The position numbers and the translations under genes were made by a program. Under the pieces are notes generated by a model. It worked only from the letters and a program-made list of their open reading frames with translations, did not search any database and was not told the DNA's origin. A stretch of 64,000 nucleotides of DNA from Bacteroidota bacterium (GTDB lineage Bacteria; Bacteroidota; Bacteroidia; Bacteroidales; SKPS01), in the NCBI GenBank assembly GCA_022709695.1, contig JAKLII010000005.1, forward strand, positions 154,760 to 218,759. Direction: 5' to 3'. This document shows, piece by piece, positions 8,538-19,002 of the stretch (position 1 is the stretch's first letter; the number at the start of each line of letters is the position of its first letter).

Positions 8538-9929
8538 ATGCAATACGATGTAGTGGTAATTGGAAGTGGCCCGGGGGGGTATGTGGCTGCCATCAGGGCT
8601 TCGCAGCTCGGCCTGAAAACGGCGGTGGTTGAACGTTCGGAACTGGGGGGTATCTGTCTGAACTGGGGCTGTATCCCCACCAAGGCACTCCTGAAAAGTG
8701 CCCAGGTATTCAGTTATGCATCCCATGCCATGGACTATGGGGTGCTGATCGAAGGATCGGTAAAGCCCGACTTTGCAACCATGGTCAAACGTAGTCGTGA
8801 CGTGGCAGCCGGCATGAGCAAGGGGATCCAGTTCCTCTTCAAAAAGAACAATATCGAGGTGATACAGGGCTTTGGAAGGCTCACCCCTGACCGCAAGGTT
8901 GAGGTTACGGCAGCAGATGGCGGAAAAGAGACCGTGGAAGCCGGGCATATCATCCTCGCCACCGGCGCCCGTTCAAAGGAATTACCCAGCCTGAAACAGG
9001 ACGGGGTAAAAGTGATCGGTTACCGGGAAGCGATGACCCTGCCGAAACAACCAGCCAGTATGGTGGTGGTGGGATCCGGCGCCATTGGAAGCGAGTTTGC
9101 CTGGTTCTATCAGACCATCGGCACTAAAGTCATCCTGGTGGAATTTATGCCCAATGTGCTTCCGGTGGAAGATGAGGAGGTGTCGAAACAGGTGGAGCGC
9201 AGTTTCAAAAAAGGGGGCATGAAGGTGATGACATCCTCCACCGTTGAATCGGTGGATACTTCAGGGGAATTGTGCAAGGTTAGTATTGCCACTAAAAAAG
9301 GGACCGAAGTGGTGGAGGCAGAGGTGGTGCTTTCGGCAGTGGGAGTATCCACCAACCTTGAAGGGCTTGGACTGGAGGAGGCCGGCGTAACCCATGCCAA
9401 CGGGAAGGTAGCAGTAGATGACTATTACCGCACCAATGTGCCCGGCATCTATGCCATCGGTGATATTGTGCATGGCCCGGCGCTGGCTCATGTAGCTTCA
9501 CATGAAGGGATCACCTGCGTGGAAGCGATAGCCGGATTGCATCCGGAGCCGGTGGATTATAAAAACATCCCCGGCTGTACCTATACGGTTCCCGAAGTGG
9601 CATCGGTGGGGATGACGGAAAAACAGGCCATTGAGGCAGGCTATGAAATCAAGGTGGGGAAATTCCCCTTCAGTGCCAGCGGTAAAGCCAGTGCCTCCGG
9701 TTCAAAGGATGGTTTTGTGAAGGTGATTTTCGATGCAAAATACGGCGAATGGCTGGGGGCCCATCTGGTGGGCGACAATGTTACCGAGATGATCGCCGAA
9801 GTGGTGGTTGCGCGTAAGCTGGAAACCACAGGGCATGAGATCATAAAATCGGTGCATCCCCATCCGACCCTCTCAGAAGCCATCATGGAAGCAACCGCTG
9901 CCGCATACGGCGAAGTGATTCATCTATAG
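8538..9929 (+). CDS. lpdA: Dihydrolipoyl dehydrogenase (E3)
   Basis: FAD- and NAD-dependent flavoprotein that reoxidises dihydrolipoamide in 2-oxoacid dehydrogenases and the glycine cleavage system. FAD-binding VVIGSGPGGYVAAIRA is at the N-terminus. The redox disulfide GGICLNWGCIPTKALL has Cys40 and Cys45. The NAD-binding region is VVVGSGAIGSEFAWF, and the catalytic HPHPTLSEAIMEA is at the C-terminus. I chose the ATG at 8538 (463 aa) over an in-frame TTG five codons earlier. It stands alone; likely partners in the window are the fused E1 (42583) and GcvP (46554). Confidence 0.96.
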   Translation: MQYDVVVIGSGPGGYVAAIRASQLGLKTAVVERSELGGICLNWGCIPTKALLKSAQVFSYASHAMDYGVLIEGSVKPDFATMVKRSRDVAAGMSKGIQFLFKKNNIEVIQGFGRLTPDRKVEVTAADGGKETVEAGHIILATGARSKELPSLKQDGVKVIGYREAMTLPKQPASMVVVGSGAIGSEFAWFYQTIGTKVILVEFMPNVLPVEDEEVSKQVERSFKKGGMKVMTSSTVESVDTSGELCKVSIATKKGTEVVEAEVVLSAVGVSTNLEGLGLEEAGVTHANGKVAVDDYYRTNVPGIYAIGDIVHGPALAHVASHEGITCVEAIAGLHPEPVDYKNIPGCTYTVPEVASVGMTEKQAIEAGYEIKVGKFPFSASGKASASGSKDGFVKVIFDAKYGEWLGAHLVGDNVTEMIAEVVVARKLETTGHEIIKSVHPHPTLSEAIMEATAAAYGEVIHL

Positions 9930-9996
9930 TTTATAAGGTTTATAAAGTTTATAAAGTTTAGGAAGTTGAGTTGTTTATTTGTTTAGGTGTTTAGTT

Positions 9997-10034
9997 AAAA
10001 CAACAAACAACAAACAACGAACATTAAACAACAA
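9997..10034. repeat. CAACAAACAACGAACA low-complexity leader before rfbC
   Basis: AACAACAAACAACAAACAAC-type words run almost to the rfbC start. They are preceded by three TTTATAAAG-like words (9930-9960). The block is the same vocabulary as before adk and the LOG gene. Confidence 0.6.
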
Positions 10035-10037
10035 GCC

Positions 10038-10601
10038 ATGAAGCTTCTTCCCTGCGAAATCCCCGGATTGCTGATTTTAGAACCTCAGGTTTTTACAGAT
10101 GAGCGGGGTTCCTTTATGGAGACGTACAGTATGGAGAGGCTTGCGGCAGATGGGTTTCATGAGGTTTTTGTGCAGGATAATGAATCGGTTTCGGGCAAGG
10201 GTGTAATCCGTGCCCTCCATTTTCAGAACCCGCCGTTTGCGCAGGGGAAGCTGGTGCGCGTGGTGAAGGGAGCCGTCTGGGATGTGGCAGTGGATATTCG
10301 CCGTGGATCGCCCTGGTACGGCAAGCATGTGAAGGTTTTGCTCAGTGCCGCAAATAACAGGATGTTCTGGCTCCCCCCCGGTTTTGCCCATGGGTTTGCA
10401 GCACTTGAAGAGGATACCATTTTCAGTTATAAGTGTACCAATCCATACCGTAAGGAAGCAGAACACTCCATCCGTTTCGATGATCCGGATCTCGGGATCG
10501 ACTGGGGTGTTGACAGCCCCGTTGTATCAGCCCGTGACCTCCGGGCCTCAGCTTTCAGTAATCATGCGGGGCTCTTTTCCTGGGAAGGAGAGCTGAGGTA
10601 A
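10038..10601 (+). CDS. rfbC: dTDP-4-dehydrorhamnose 3,5-epimerase
   Basis: Cupin-fold epimerase of dTDP-L-rhamnose synthesis, 187 aa. [31 protein letters not shown] (catalytic His61), [38 protein letters not shown], and the C-terminal [10 protein letters not shown] all match RmlC. The other rml genes are not in the window, so the nucleotide-sugar pathway must be completed elsewhere. It lies 11 bp upstream of uvrA, probably by chance of gene packing rather than shared function. Confidence 0.92.
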   Translation: MKLLPCEIPGLLILEPQVFTDERGSFMETYSMERLAADGFHEVFVQDNESVSGKGVIRALHFQNPPFAQGKLVRVVKGAVWDVAVDIRRGSPWYGKHVKVLLSAANNRMFWLPPGFAHGFAALEEDTIFSYKCTNPYRKEAEHSIRFDDPDLGIDWGVDSPVVSARDLRASAFSNHAGLFSWEGELR

Positions 10602-10612
10602 AATTCAGGGTT

Positions 10613-13471
10613 ATGAACGAAGGGAGCAGGGCAGAAGATCCGGTAGGGGAAGAGTTACTGGAGGTGCAGGGCGCAAGGGTCCACAACCTGCGTAACATAG
10701 ATGTGGCCATGCCGCGCAACCGGCTGGTGGTAATCACCGGTTTGAGCGGCAGTGGTAAATCATCTCTGGCATTCGATACCATTTATGCTGAAGGGCAGAG
10801 GCGTTACATGGAAACTTTCAGCGCGTATGCCCGGCAATTTATAGGTAACCTGGAGCGACCCGATGTGGACAAGATTACAGGGTTAAGTCCTGTGATCAGC
10901 ATAGAACAGAAAACGGTAAGCCGAAACCCCCGTTCCACAGTGGGTACCATCACGGAAATATATGATTTCCTGCGTTTGCTCTATGCCCGTGTGGCCGATG
11001 CCTATTCGGTTGCCACAGGCAAAAAGATGGTGAGTTACACCGAACAGCAGATCATCGGGTTGATTGAAGAGGCATTTGAGCAGCAGCAGGTGATGTTACT
11101 TGCCCCGCTGGTAAAAGGGCGCAAAGGGCACTACCGGGAGCTTTTTGACCAGATCCGGCGCCAGGGATATCTGCAGGTCAGGGTGGATGGTGAAGTGCGT
11201 GAGATTACCCAGGGAATGCAGCTCGACCGTTACAAGATTCATGATGTTGAGGTGGTGGTGGACCAGCTTAAGGTAAATGCCCTGAAGCCGGAGCGTCTGG
11301 TAAAATCGGTACAAACCGCCTTGAAAACCGGCAAGGGAACCCTGATGCTCCTTCAGCCGGAATCGGAACAGATCAAACATTACAGCCGGTCACTCATGTG
11401 CCTTGATACCGGGATCTCATACCCGGAACCCGAACCGAACACCTTCTCGTTCAATTCCCCGTATGGCGCATGCCCCCACTGCAACGGACTGGGTGTGGTA
11501 ACCGAGGTGGATATCTCCCGCATTATTCCTGAACCGAGAATGACGATCCGCAAGGGTGGTATTGCTCCCCTGGGGCCTTACAAACCTACCTGGATCTTCA
11601 GACAGGTGGAAGCCATTGGCTCCAGATACGGATTTACCCTCGATTCGGCGGTGGAGGACCTTGCCGAAGAGGCCATCGGGGCTTTGCTGTACGGGACCAG
11701 CGAGGTTCTGCAGGTAAAAAACGAGTATCTGGGAGTAATATCCTCCTATTCAGTGACCTTTGATGGCATCGTGAACTTTATCCGGAACCAGGATCAGGAA
11801 AGTCAGTCTGCCGGGGTCAAACGGTGGGCCAGTGCCTACATGAACGACCTGGAGTGCCCAGAATGCCGGGGTACCCGTCTGAAGAAAGAATCGCTGCAGT
11901 TTAAACTCGATGAACGCAATATTGCTGAACTGGCCGGGATGAGTGTGGTTGAGCTGCAGCATTGGCTCGAAGGACTTGAGAACCGTCTGGAGCCCTCAAA
12001 AGCACTGATTGCCAGAGAAATACTGCGTGAAATCCGCACCCGGATCGGGTTTTTGCTGGATGTGGGCGTTGAATACCTGAGCCTTAACCGCCCGGCCCGA
12101 TCGCTGAGCGGTGGCGAAGGGCAGCGGATCCGGCTGGCTACCCAGATCGGATCGAAACTGGTGGGTGTGCTGTACATCCTCGATGAACCAAGCATAGGAC
12201 TCCATCAGCGCGATAACATCAGATTGATCAGGGCGCTCAAAGACCTTAGGGATACAGGGAACTCGGTGATGGTGGTGGAGCATGACGAGGAGATGATCCG
12301 TTCTGCCGATTGGGTGGTGGATATTGGCCCCGGCGCCGGTCGGCTGGGCGGGAGAATTGTGGCACAGGGCCCACCCGAGCGACTGATGAACTGCAATACC
12401 ATTACCTGTCAGTACCTGTCGGGAAAGAGGCAGATTGCCGTACCCCAAACCCGGCGGGCAGGCAACGGCAAGTCTATCAGTCTGAAAGGCGCCGGTGGAC
12501 ATAATCTGAAAGGCATTACCCTCGACCTTCCGCTGGGAATGCTGGTATGCGTTACCGGGGTGAGCGGCAGCGGAAAATCGAGCCTGATTAACCAGACCCT
12601 TGTGCCGATTCTCACAAACCTACTTTACCAGTCCCACAAAGCGCCGCTCCCGTATCAGGAGATTACCGGACTGAAAGCCATCGATAAGGTAATCGAAATC
12701 GACCAGTCCCCCATCGGAAGAACCCCCCGGTCGAACCCTGCCACCTACACTGGAGTATTCGACGAAATAAGAAAACTCTTCCATCAACTGCCCGAATCCA
12801 GAGTACGGGGATATTCACCGGGCCGGTTTTCATTCAACGTGAAAGGGGGGCGCTGTGAAGAGTGCAAAGGTGCCGGCATCAAGGTAATCGAGATGAATTT
12901 TCTGCCCGATGTAGGGGTGCAGTGCGAGGTTTGTGGCGGAAACCGGTATAACCGTGATACCCTTGAGGTGCGGTATAAGGGAAAGTCCATCAACGATGTG
13001 CTGAACCTGACCATTGACCAGGCTGTGGAGTTCTTCGAAAACATCCCGATGATCCTGCGCAAAATCAAAACATTGCAGGAAGTTGGGTTGGGTTATATTA
13101 CCCTGGGGCAGCAGTCAACTACCCTCTCGGGTGGCGAAGCCCAGCGTGTAAAACTCGCTTCCGAGTTATCCAGAAAAGATACCGGCAAAACCCTGTATAT
13201 CCTCGATGAACCTACTACCGGGCTCCATTTCGAGGACATCCGTGTGCTGATGGAAGTACTGAACCGGCTGGTAGACCATGGCAACACGGTACTGGTTATT
13301 GAACACAACCTGGATGTAATCAAACTATCAGACCATATCATCGACCTGGGTCCTGAAGGGGGCGGCAAAGGTGGTTATATTGTGGCATCCGGAACCCCTG
13401 AGGAGGTGGCCCGGTCGTATGATAAAAGCCACACAGGTTACTTCCTGCATAAAATCTTTAACAAGGTTTGA
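10613..13471 (+). CDS. uvrA: Excinuclease ABC subunit A
   Basis: Damage-recognition ATPase of nucleotide excision repair, 952 aa, full length. There are two ABC modules: Walker [15 protein letters not shown] near residue 43 and [10 protein letters not shown] near 648, with signatures [17 protein letters not shown] and [15 protein letters not shown]. Zinc-binding Cys pairs are present in both halves (CPHCNGLG with [17 protein letters not shown] with CEVCGGNRY). It follows rfbC by 11 bp and is followed by the repeat-filled spacer at 13472-13817. Confidence 0.97.
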   Translation: MNEGSRAEDPVGEELLEVQGARVHNLRNIDVAMPRNRLVVITGLSGSGKSSLAFDTIYAEGQRRYMETFSAYARQFIGNLERPDVDKITGLSPVISIEQKTVSRNPRSTVGTITEIYDFLRLLYARVADAYSVATGKKMVSYTEQQIIGLIEEAFEQQQVMLLAPLVKGRKGHYRELFDQIRRQGYLQVRVDGEVREITQGMQLDRYKIHDVEVVVDQLKVNALKPERLVKSVQTALKTGKGTLMLLQPESEQIKHYSRSLMCLDTGISYPEPEPNTFSFNSPYGACPHCNGLGVVTEVDISRIIPEPRMTIRKGGIAPLGPYKPTWIFRQVEAIGSRYGFTLDSAVEDLAEEAIGALLYGTSEVLQVKNEYLGVISSYSVTFDGIVNFIRNQDQESQSAGVKRWASAYMNDLECPECRGTRLKKESLQFKLDERNIAELAGMSVVELQHWLEGLENRLEPSKALIAREILREIRTRIGFLLDVGVEYLSLNRPARSLSGGEGQRIRLATQIGSKLVGVLYILDEPSIGLHQRDNIRLIRALKDLRDTGNSVMVVEHDEEMIRSADWVVDIGPGAGRLGGRIVAQGPPERLMNCNTITCQYLSGKRQIAVPQTRRAGNGKSISLKGAGGHNLKGITLDLPLGMLVCVTGVSGSGKSSLINQTLVPILTNLLYQSHKAPLPYQEITGLKAIDKVIEIDQSPIGRTPRSNPATYTGVFDEIRKLFHQLPESRVRGYSPGRFSFNVKGGRCEECKGAGIKVIEMNFLPDVGVQCEVCGGNRYNRDTLEVRYKGKSINDVLNLTIDQAVEFFENIPMILRKIKTLQEVGLGYITLGQQSTTLSGGEAQRVKLASELSRKDTGKTLYILDEPTTGLHFEDIRVLMEVLNRLVDHGNTVLVIEHNLDVIKLSDHIIDLGPEGGGKGGYIVASGTPEEVARSYDKSHTGYFLHKIFNKV

Positions 13472-13516
13472 GTTGTTTATACGTTTGGTTGTTGAGATGA
13501 AATACTGCTGACCACT

Positions 13517-13582
13517 GAACAACAAACAACGAACAACGAACAACGAACAACAAACAACAAACAACGAACAACAAACAACAAA
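13517..13582. repeat. CAACAAACAACGAACA low-complexity block after uvrA
   Basis: Irregular tandem words of ACAAC/GAACA spacing type leading into the 53-bp tandem array. The same words continue between array units and after the array up to the LOG start (13795-13817). Confidence 0.65.
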
Positions 13583-13794
13583 CACGTAGCGAAGCGAAGT
13601 CCCGAGAGCGAAGCGATTCGGGAACAAACAACAAACACGTAGCGAAGCGAAGTCCCGAGAGCGAAGCGATTCGGGAACAAACAACGAACACGTAGCGAAG
13701 CGAAGACCCGAGAGCGAAGCGATTCGGGAACAAACAACAAACACGTAGCGAAGCGAAGTCCCGAGAGCGAAGCGATTCGGGAACAAACAACAAA
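13583..13794. repeat. Four tandem copies of a 53-bp unit containing hairpins
   Basis: Units start at 13583, 13636, 13689 and 13742, exactly 53 bp apart, each beginning CACGTAGCGAAGCGAAG. Each holds a hairpin TCCCGA / 12-nt loop GAGCGAAGCGAT / TCGGGA (first copy 13600-13623) and a CAAACAACAAA-type spacer. Unit 3 carries ACCCGA in place of TCCCGA and ACGAA in place of ACAAA. Because 53 is not a multiple of 3, open frames on the minus strand shift from unit to unit; they are not credible proteins. The array fills the 346-bp gap between uvrA and the LOG gene. Confidence 0.9.
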
Positions 13795-13817
13795 CAACGA
13801 ACAACAAACAAAAAAAT

Positions 13818-14528
13818 ATGACATCAAACGAAGAAAATCTGATTCGTGAAGCATTCAGAGAAAAAACCTGGAATGAAACGGTAACTGCCGATTCATGGCA
13901 GGTATTTAAGGTAATGGCTGAGTTTGTGAACAGTTTCGAAAAACTGTCACGCATCGGCCCCTGTGTTTCTATTTTCGGCTCGGCCAGAACCCCTGAGAAC
14001 CACAGGTATTTCAAACTGGCCGAAGATGTAGCCTATGGACTTACAAAACAGGGATTTGGAGTTATAACCGGAGGTGGCCCCGGCATTATGGAGGCTGCAA
14101 ACAAGGGGGCCAAAAAAGCAGGGGGCAAATCGGTAGGTCTGAATATTGTCCTCCCGCACGAGCAACATGCCAATCCACATATCGATTCCGATAAACTGCT
14201 CAATTTTGACTATTTCTTTGTCCGCAAGGTGATGTTCATGAAATATGCCCAGGGGTATGTGGTAATGCCGGGTGGTTTCGGGACGCTGGATGAGCTTTTT
14301 GAGGCCATTACATTGATACAGACCCAGAAAATGGTGCACTTTCCCATTGTGCTGATGGTAAAGGAATACTGGCAGGGTTTGGTCGACTGGATAAAAAACA
14401 GGCAGGTTTATGAAGGTATGGTATCTGCTGAAGATTTAGATATCTTTGCAGTGGTCGATACACCTGAAGAAGCGGTTCAGCATATCGTTAAATTTTACGA
14501 ACAATACGATATCAGGCCCAACTTCTGA
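13818..14528 (+). CDS. LOG-family protein (TIGR00730 type, Rossmann fold)
   Basis: 236 aa. The two family boxes are present: GGGPGIMEAANKGA and PGGFGTLDELFEA. In proven members (LOG) these form the active site of cytokinin riboside 5'-monophosphate phosphoribohydrolase, which releases a base from a nucleoside monophosphate. Relatives are often called lysine decarboxylase in databases without support. The N-terminal about 45 residues are extra compared with minimal LOG proteins. The start follows a low-complexity leader and four 53-bp hairpin repeats. Confidence 0.88.
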   Translation: MTSNEENLIREAFREKTWNETVTADSWQVFKVMAEFVNSFEKLSRIGPCVSIFGSARTPENHRYFKLAEDVAYGLTKQGFGVITGGGPGIMEAANKGAKKAGGKSVGLNIVLPHEQHANPHIDSDKLLNFDYFFVRKVMFMKYAQGYVVMPGGFGTLDELFEAITLIQTQKMVHFPIVLMVKEYWQGLVDWIKNRQVYEGMVSAEDLDIFAVVDTPEEAVQHIVKFYEQYDIRPNF

Positions 14529-14559
14529 GTCCTGTTCTTACAACCAAAATTCACGCTCA

Positions 14560-17500
14560 ATGAGAAAGGTCCTGACTTTGATGCTCTGCATCTCTTCTGT
14601 GCTATTGGCAGCCCAATCCGAACAGCGAAAAGCTGAAACCTATCGGAGAAGTATTGTCAGTCAGGATCTCTCGGGGGTGAACGTTGCGTATGATTTTCCG
14701 GCTTATCAGAAGAGCGGAACGGTTTCTGGCCATGCCCCTTTTATATTTATCAACCTTCCTGGCACCGGTCTTATGCGGGACCCCGGCAAACCCGCATTGC
14801 CTGCCATTACCGAATTGATTGCCATTCCGTTACAGGCTGAGACCGAACTTCTCTGGACCTCTGGTTCCTTCACCGAAGAAACCGGCATACAGATTCATCC
14901 GGCTCTGCTGCCGGCATTCGATACCTATGGAGCTGAAACACCACCCTTTATCATTGATTCCGCACTCTATGGAACGGATGCATTTTTCCCGGAGCAGTTG
15001 GTTGAGGTGGTGGATACCCTTATAATCCGGGGTATGCAGGTGGCCGTTGTGCAGATACGGCCAGTTCAGTACAATCCGGTGAAAGGGATCCTGCGGTTCC
15101 ACAAGGCGATAACCTTTGAATTCGGTTTCGGAAACAAAGGGTCATTTGATTTTTTTGCCCGGGAAAGCTCTGAACATTACTCCCGTTTTCTTTCAAATCT
15201 TGTGCTCAACGGTAATTCACTGCCCGAAGGATTATCAGGCATGCCGGCCCCGGATTATGCCAATTATCTGATTGTTACGGTGGATCAGTTCAGGGCGGCG
15301 GCTGATTCTGTGGCACTGTGGCGCGAGCAGATGGGCTTTCACACCGAGGTGATCTGCAACCCATCATGGACAGCTCAGGCGGTTAAAGATACGGTAGCAA
15401 GCCGCTACAACAAAAACCTGCCCCGTCCCGATTATCTTCTGATCATTGGCGATTTTAATCATGTGCCGGCCCAGACCTTCACCAGCGGAACCACATTCTA
15501 TCCTACCGATCTGTATTTTGTGTGTATGGATGGCTCAGCTGATTTTTATCCTGATATGGCCAAAGGGAGGATTTCTGTTTCAACTACTTCCCAGGCAATG
15601 GCGGTGGTGCAGAAAATCATCAACTACGAAAGATCTCCTGTAACCGACACCGCTTTTTACCACAATGCCCTGCATTGTGCCTATTTTCAGGACGATGACA
15701 CCTCCGGATACGCGACCAGGCGCTTTACCCATACTTCAGAGGAGGTGCGTGATTATATAATGAATCAGGGGTATGATGTGCAGCGCGTGTATTACACTGA
15801 GCCATATGTAAATCCATTGTTTTACAACAACGGGTATTACTCTAACGGAGAACCTCTCCCTTCCGATCTTCTCAGGAGCAACGGGTTTTTGTGGAATGGC
15901 GGGCAGACACAGATTGCGCAGGCAATCAATGCCGGACGTTTTTATGTGTTGCACCGTGATCACGGATATGTAGGCGGAAGTGGCTGGGCATCCCCTTATT
16001 TTACAACCACCTCTCTTAATAATGTGAGTAATGGGGCAAAAACCCCGGTGGTATTCAGCATCAACTGCCATACCGGGGAATTTTCACTGAACGAATGTTT
16101 TGCAGAGAAATTTCTCCGCTTGTCTGCCGGGGGCGCATCAGGTGTATTTGCTGCCTCCTTTGCCAGCTACAGCGGGTACAATGATGCCCTTACGGTGGGT
16201 TTGTTTGATGGGATCTGGAACGACCCAGGTCTGCTGCCCCTGTTTGGCAGCGGGGGTATTGCCAACCCCTCCGTTAGCGCTCACCCTCCGATACTTGCCA
16301 TGGGAGATGTCCTGAACCATGGGCTTCTGCGCATGGTTCAAACCTGGAATGGCTCCACTTCAACAAACACCTACCAGTATCGTCTTATGCATTATTTCGG
16401 GGATCCTGCCATGCGTATGTTCACAGAGGTCCCCTCGCAAATTACAGCTTCGGTGCCCGACACGGTAGTAATTGGCACTACGCATATGCCTGTTACGGGC
16501 TGCAACGCACCCGATGCTTTGGTTACCCTTGTGTATCAGGGGCAGATGCTGGCTTCCGGCTCCATTTCCGGAGGCAGTACCGTCCTGAGTTTTCCACCCC
16601 TCAACGATACCACCTTCAGGGCCTTGGTTACGGTAAGTAAGCACAATTGGAAACCCTATATAAAATCAGTGGTAATCAGGACCCAGGCCACCGCATTGCA
16701 CGACAGCCCCTGCCAGCAGTTGCATCTCGGTGTGAAAAAATTCTGCGATCCGGTCCATTCGGGGTTTGCCGGTGCCTCAGCTTCTGCAGTACCCTATCCC
16801 TCATGTGCATCGTTCAATGGACCGGATGTCTGGTTCTCTTTTACAGCACCCCTTTCGGGCAAAGCAGAAGCTGAATTGGGTGGGGCTCCGGTGGCAGTCG
16901 GACTGGCAGCCTACAAATCAGGATGCCTTGCTCCTGTTGGGCTTGACTGCAGCACCGTGGTGGGAACCGATGGTCGGATTCTGCTCAGAATGGACTCTCT
17001 GGTCTCAGGTGACACTATTTTGCTCCGTGTATGGCAGAATAGTTCCGGTGCTTCAGCCGGTTTTACCATCTGCGTTCGCGAACCCGATTCAATGCCATGT
17101 GCCTCAATACCTTACTATACCGGATTTGAAAATGGCATCGACTCCTGCTGGCAGCTTTTAAGCAGCAATACAGTGGGAAGAATCAGGATCGACAGCGTAT
17201 GTGATGCCCGTAACGGAAATGCTTCGTTGCTTATGGATCAGAATCTCAATGGTTCCTATGCCGTAAATGAAGCCAGGCTCAGGATTGATCTCCGCGACCA
17301 ATCCAACGTGAAGCTCAGCTTCTGGTGGCATGAATATGGCGATGAGTCCAATGCCGAGGATGGGGTTTTCTTTTCGGATAACGGGGGTGAATCCTTTGTG
17401 AAGGTTGCTGAGCTGAAGGGGTCTTTTGAAGCATGGACCCACTATATCCTGGACGTGGATTATCTGGTATCTCTGAATGGTCTGAATCTAACCGAAGCCT

Positions 17501-18972
17501 TTGTGATCAAATTTCAACAGTACGATAACTGGGGGATGATCTGTTCGAATCCGACCGGGGGTGATGGCTTTGCCTTCGACGAAATCAGGCTCTGGAAGGA
17601 TACCCTCACCCAGTTTTATGCGCCGGTGCCCTTTAGCACAGGATTCGAAGACGGCTGTGATGCCGCCTGGAGTCTGGGTTCATCCCATCCGCTCGGACGG
17701 ATCGTTTCTACGGGTGCGTACAGCCAGCCCCAGACGGGCAGTTATTTCCTGCTGATGGATGTATCGACCGGAAGCAATTACAATCTGAATCATTCCGATC
17801 TTAAGCTAAGTCTCAACGGATCAGACAGCCTGGTGCTCTCTTTTGCCCACAGGAGTTTTGGCAATGAAAACCATACTGAAAACGGGGTGTGGTTCTCTGA
17901 TGACCACGGGAGCACTTTTGTGAAAGTGGCTTCATTAACCGATACCAATACCTACTGGCTGCAGAAGAATATCAATATAGGCGCGGTTTCCCAGCTTTAC
18001 GGGCTTAGCAACCAGCAGGATCTCATCATCAGGTTTGCCCAGTACGACAACAATCCTGCGGCTTCCGACGGATATGGCATCGACGAGGTGAAGGTGCATA
18101 CCCCGTCACAACCCCTGATTGATCTGGCACCGGTTGCCATGTCCCTTTCTGCAGATACAGGATTGATCCTGAGTAAGGATCTCTCGCTGATCAACCCGGG
18201 AAACTCTGCTTTACAGGTGAATGGCATCCTGCTGCCGTATGCTTTCAGTTCCCCGGTCACTTTTCCGTTTACCGTAATGCCGGGAGATTCGGTTATGGTC
18301 CCGGTGGCTTTTCAGCCCGACAGTGTAGGGCCTTTTTCAGGCTGGATCAGGTTTTTACACAACGGCACCGCAGGTCTTGATTCATGCAGGATCAACGGAT
18401 TGGGAATGTACCGGGCTCTGGTACCGGACCTGACGAATCTCCAGTTCGATACCCTGCTGGTGCAAACCACTGATACCATTAATTTTCAGCTTACAAACCC
18501 CGGCAATGGAACGGTGCAGATGAGCGCTGTGGTTGTACCGAACGGATTCTCGGTACTCACACCCCAATCCCAAAGCTTCTCTCCGGGGCAGTCGCGGCAG
18601 GTTAGTATCTGTTTTGCCCCTGCCTCTCCTGGTGTTTACAGCGGATTTGTGTCGTTCGCCACCGATGCCAACCAGCTGCAGATTCCTCTTTCAGGATTCG
18701 CGTATGATCCATCGGGCATCGTTGATCAGGATCTGGACAAAGCATTCCTGATTTATCCAAATCCGGCAGGAGAATACGTCGAAATCACAAATGCCGGTCC
18801 GCAGGCTTTTCAGGTACAGCTCTACGATGCTGCTGGCAGAAAGCTGCAATCCGAGCTTGCCCTCGGCAAGGTAAGGCTTGACCTGTCTTCATGTGCTGCG
18901 GGCATGTATGTACTTCAAATTATGGATGTTGAATCAGGGATGTCGCACTTTGCAAGGCTCATCAGGAAGTAG
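14560..18972 (+). CDS. Gingipain-type C25 cysteine protease with T9SS sorting domain
   Basis: 1470 aa from the ATG that gives a signal peptide (MRKVLTLMLCISSVLLAAQ); the frame is open 38 codons upstream but that part overlaps the LOG gene. Propeptide-like region to about 235, then a Peptidase C25 domain (about 240-620) with catalytic His468 in HRDHG and Cys503 in SINCHTG, followed by an Ig-like segment. Two jelly-roll modules starting YYTGFENGIDSCW (about 850) and FSTGFEDGCDAAW (about 1022) come next, then ASPM/choice-of-anchor repeats (about 1190-1380). The C-terminal T9SS type A domain starts LIYPNPAGEYV (about 1395). Predicted to be exported by Sec, then across the outer membrane by T9SS and anchored on the surface or released. 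Confidence 0.92.
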   Translation: MRKVLTLMLCISSVLLAAQSEQRKAETYRRSIVSQDLSGVNVAYDFPAYQKSGTVSGHAPFIFINLPGTGLMRDPGKPALPAITELIAIPLQAETELLWTSGSFTEETGIQIHPALLPAFDTYGAETPPFIIDSALYGTDAFFPEQLVEVVDTLIIRGMQVAVVQIRPVQYNPVKGILRFHKAITFEFGFGNKGSFDFFARESSEHYSRFLSNLVLNGNSLPEGLSGMPAPDYANYLIVTVDQFRAAADSVALWREQMGFHTEVICNPSWTAQAVKDTVASRYNKNLPRPDYLLIIGDFNHVPAQTFTSGTTFYPTDLYFVCMDGSADFYPDMAKGRISVSTTSQAMAVVQKIINYERSPVTDTAFYHNALHCAYFQDDDTSGYATRRFTHTSEEVRDYIMNQGYDVQRVYYTEPYVNPLFYNNGYYSNGEPLPSDLLRSNGFLWNGGQTQIAQAINAGRFYVLHRDHGYVGGSGWASPYFTTTSLNNVSNGAKTPVVFSINCHTGEFSLNECFAEKFLRLSAGGASGVFAASFASYSGYNDALTVGLFDGIWNDPGLLPLFGSGGIANPSVSAHPPILAMGDVLNHGLLRMVQTWNGSTSTNTYQYRLMHYFGDPAMRMFTEVPSQITASVPDTVVIGTTHMPVTGCNAPDALVTLVYQGQMLASGSISGGSTVLSFPPLNDTTFRALVTVSKHNWKPYIKSVVIRTQATALHDSPCQQLHLGVKKFCDPVHSGFAGASASAVPYPSCASFNGPDVWFSFTAPLSGKAEAELGGAPVAVGLAAYKSGCLAPVGLDCSTVVGTDGRILLRMDSLVSGDTILLRVWQNSSGASAGFTICVREPDSMPCASIPYYTGFENGIDSCWQLLSSNTVGRIRIDSVCDARNGNASLLMDQNLNGSYAVNEARLRIDLRDQSNVKLSFWWHEYGDESNAEDGVFFSDNGGESFVKVAELKGSFEAWTHYILDVDYLVSLNGLNLTEAFVIKFQQYDNWGMICSNPTGGDGFAFDEIRLWKDTLTQFYAPVPFSTGFEDGCDAAWSLGSSHPLGRIVSTGAYSQPQTGSYFLLMDVSTGSNYNLNHSDLKLSLNGSDSLVLSFAHRSFGNENHTENGVWFSDDHGSTFVKVASLTDTNTYWLQKNINIGAVSQLYGLSNQQDLIIRFAQYDNNPAASDGYGIDEVKVHTPSQPLIDLAPVAMSLSADTGLILSKDLSLINPGNSALQVNGILLPYAFSSPVTFPFTVMPGDSVMVPVAFQPDSVGPFSGWIRFLHNGTAGLDSCRINGLGMYRALVPDLTNLQFDTLLVQTTDTINFQLTNPGNGTVQMSAVVVPNGFSVLTPQSQSFSPGQSRQVSICFAPASPGVYSGFVSFATDANQLQIPLSGFAYDPSGIVDQDLDKAFLIYPNPAGEYVEITNAGPQAFQVQLYDAAGRKLQSELALGKVRLDLSSCAAGMYVLQIMDVESGMSHFARLIRK

Positions 18973-19002
18973 GTATATCTTTCGGAAAACTTGCTGATAA
19001 AC

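Noticed and set aside
13583..13794. Possible CRISPR array (regular repeats)
   Set aside because: Units are directly adjacent near-identical 53-mers without unique spacers, and no cas genes are nearby.
13328..14014. Minus-strand open frames of 117-228 aa with repeated SLRSRDFASLR / FPNRFALG stretches
   Set aside because: They are readings of the 53-bp tandem repeat, whose frame rotates from unit to unit; they also overlap uvrA and the LOG gene antisense.
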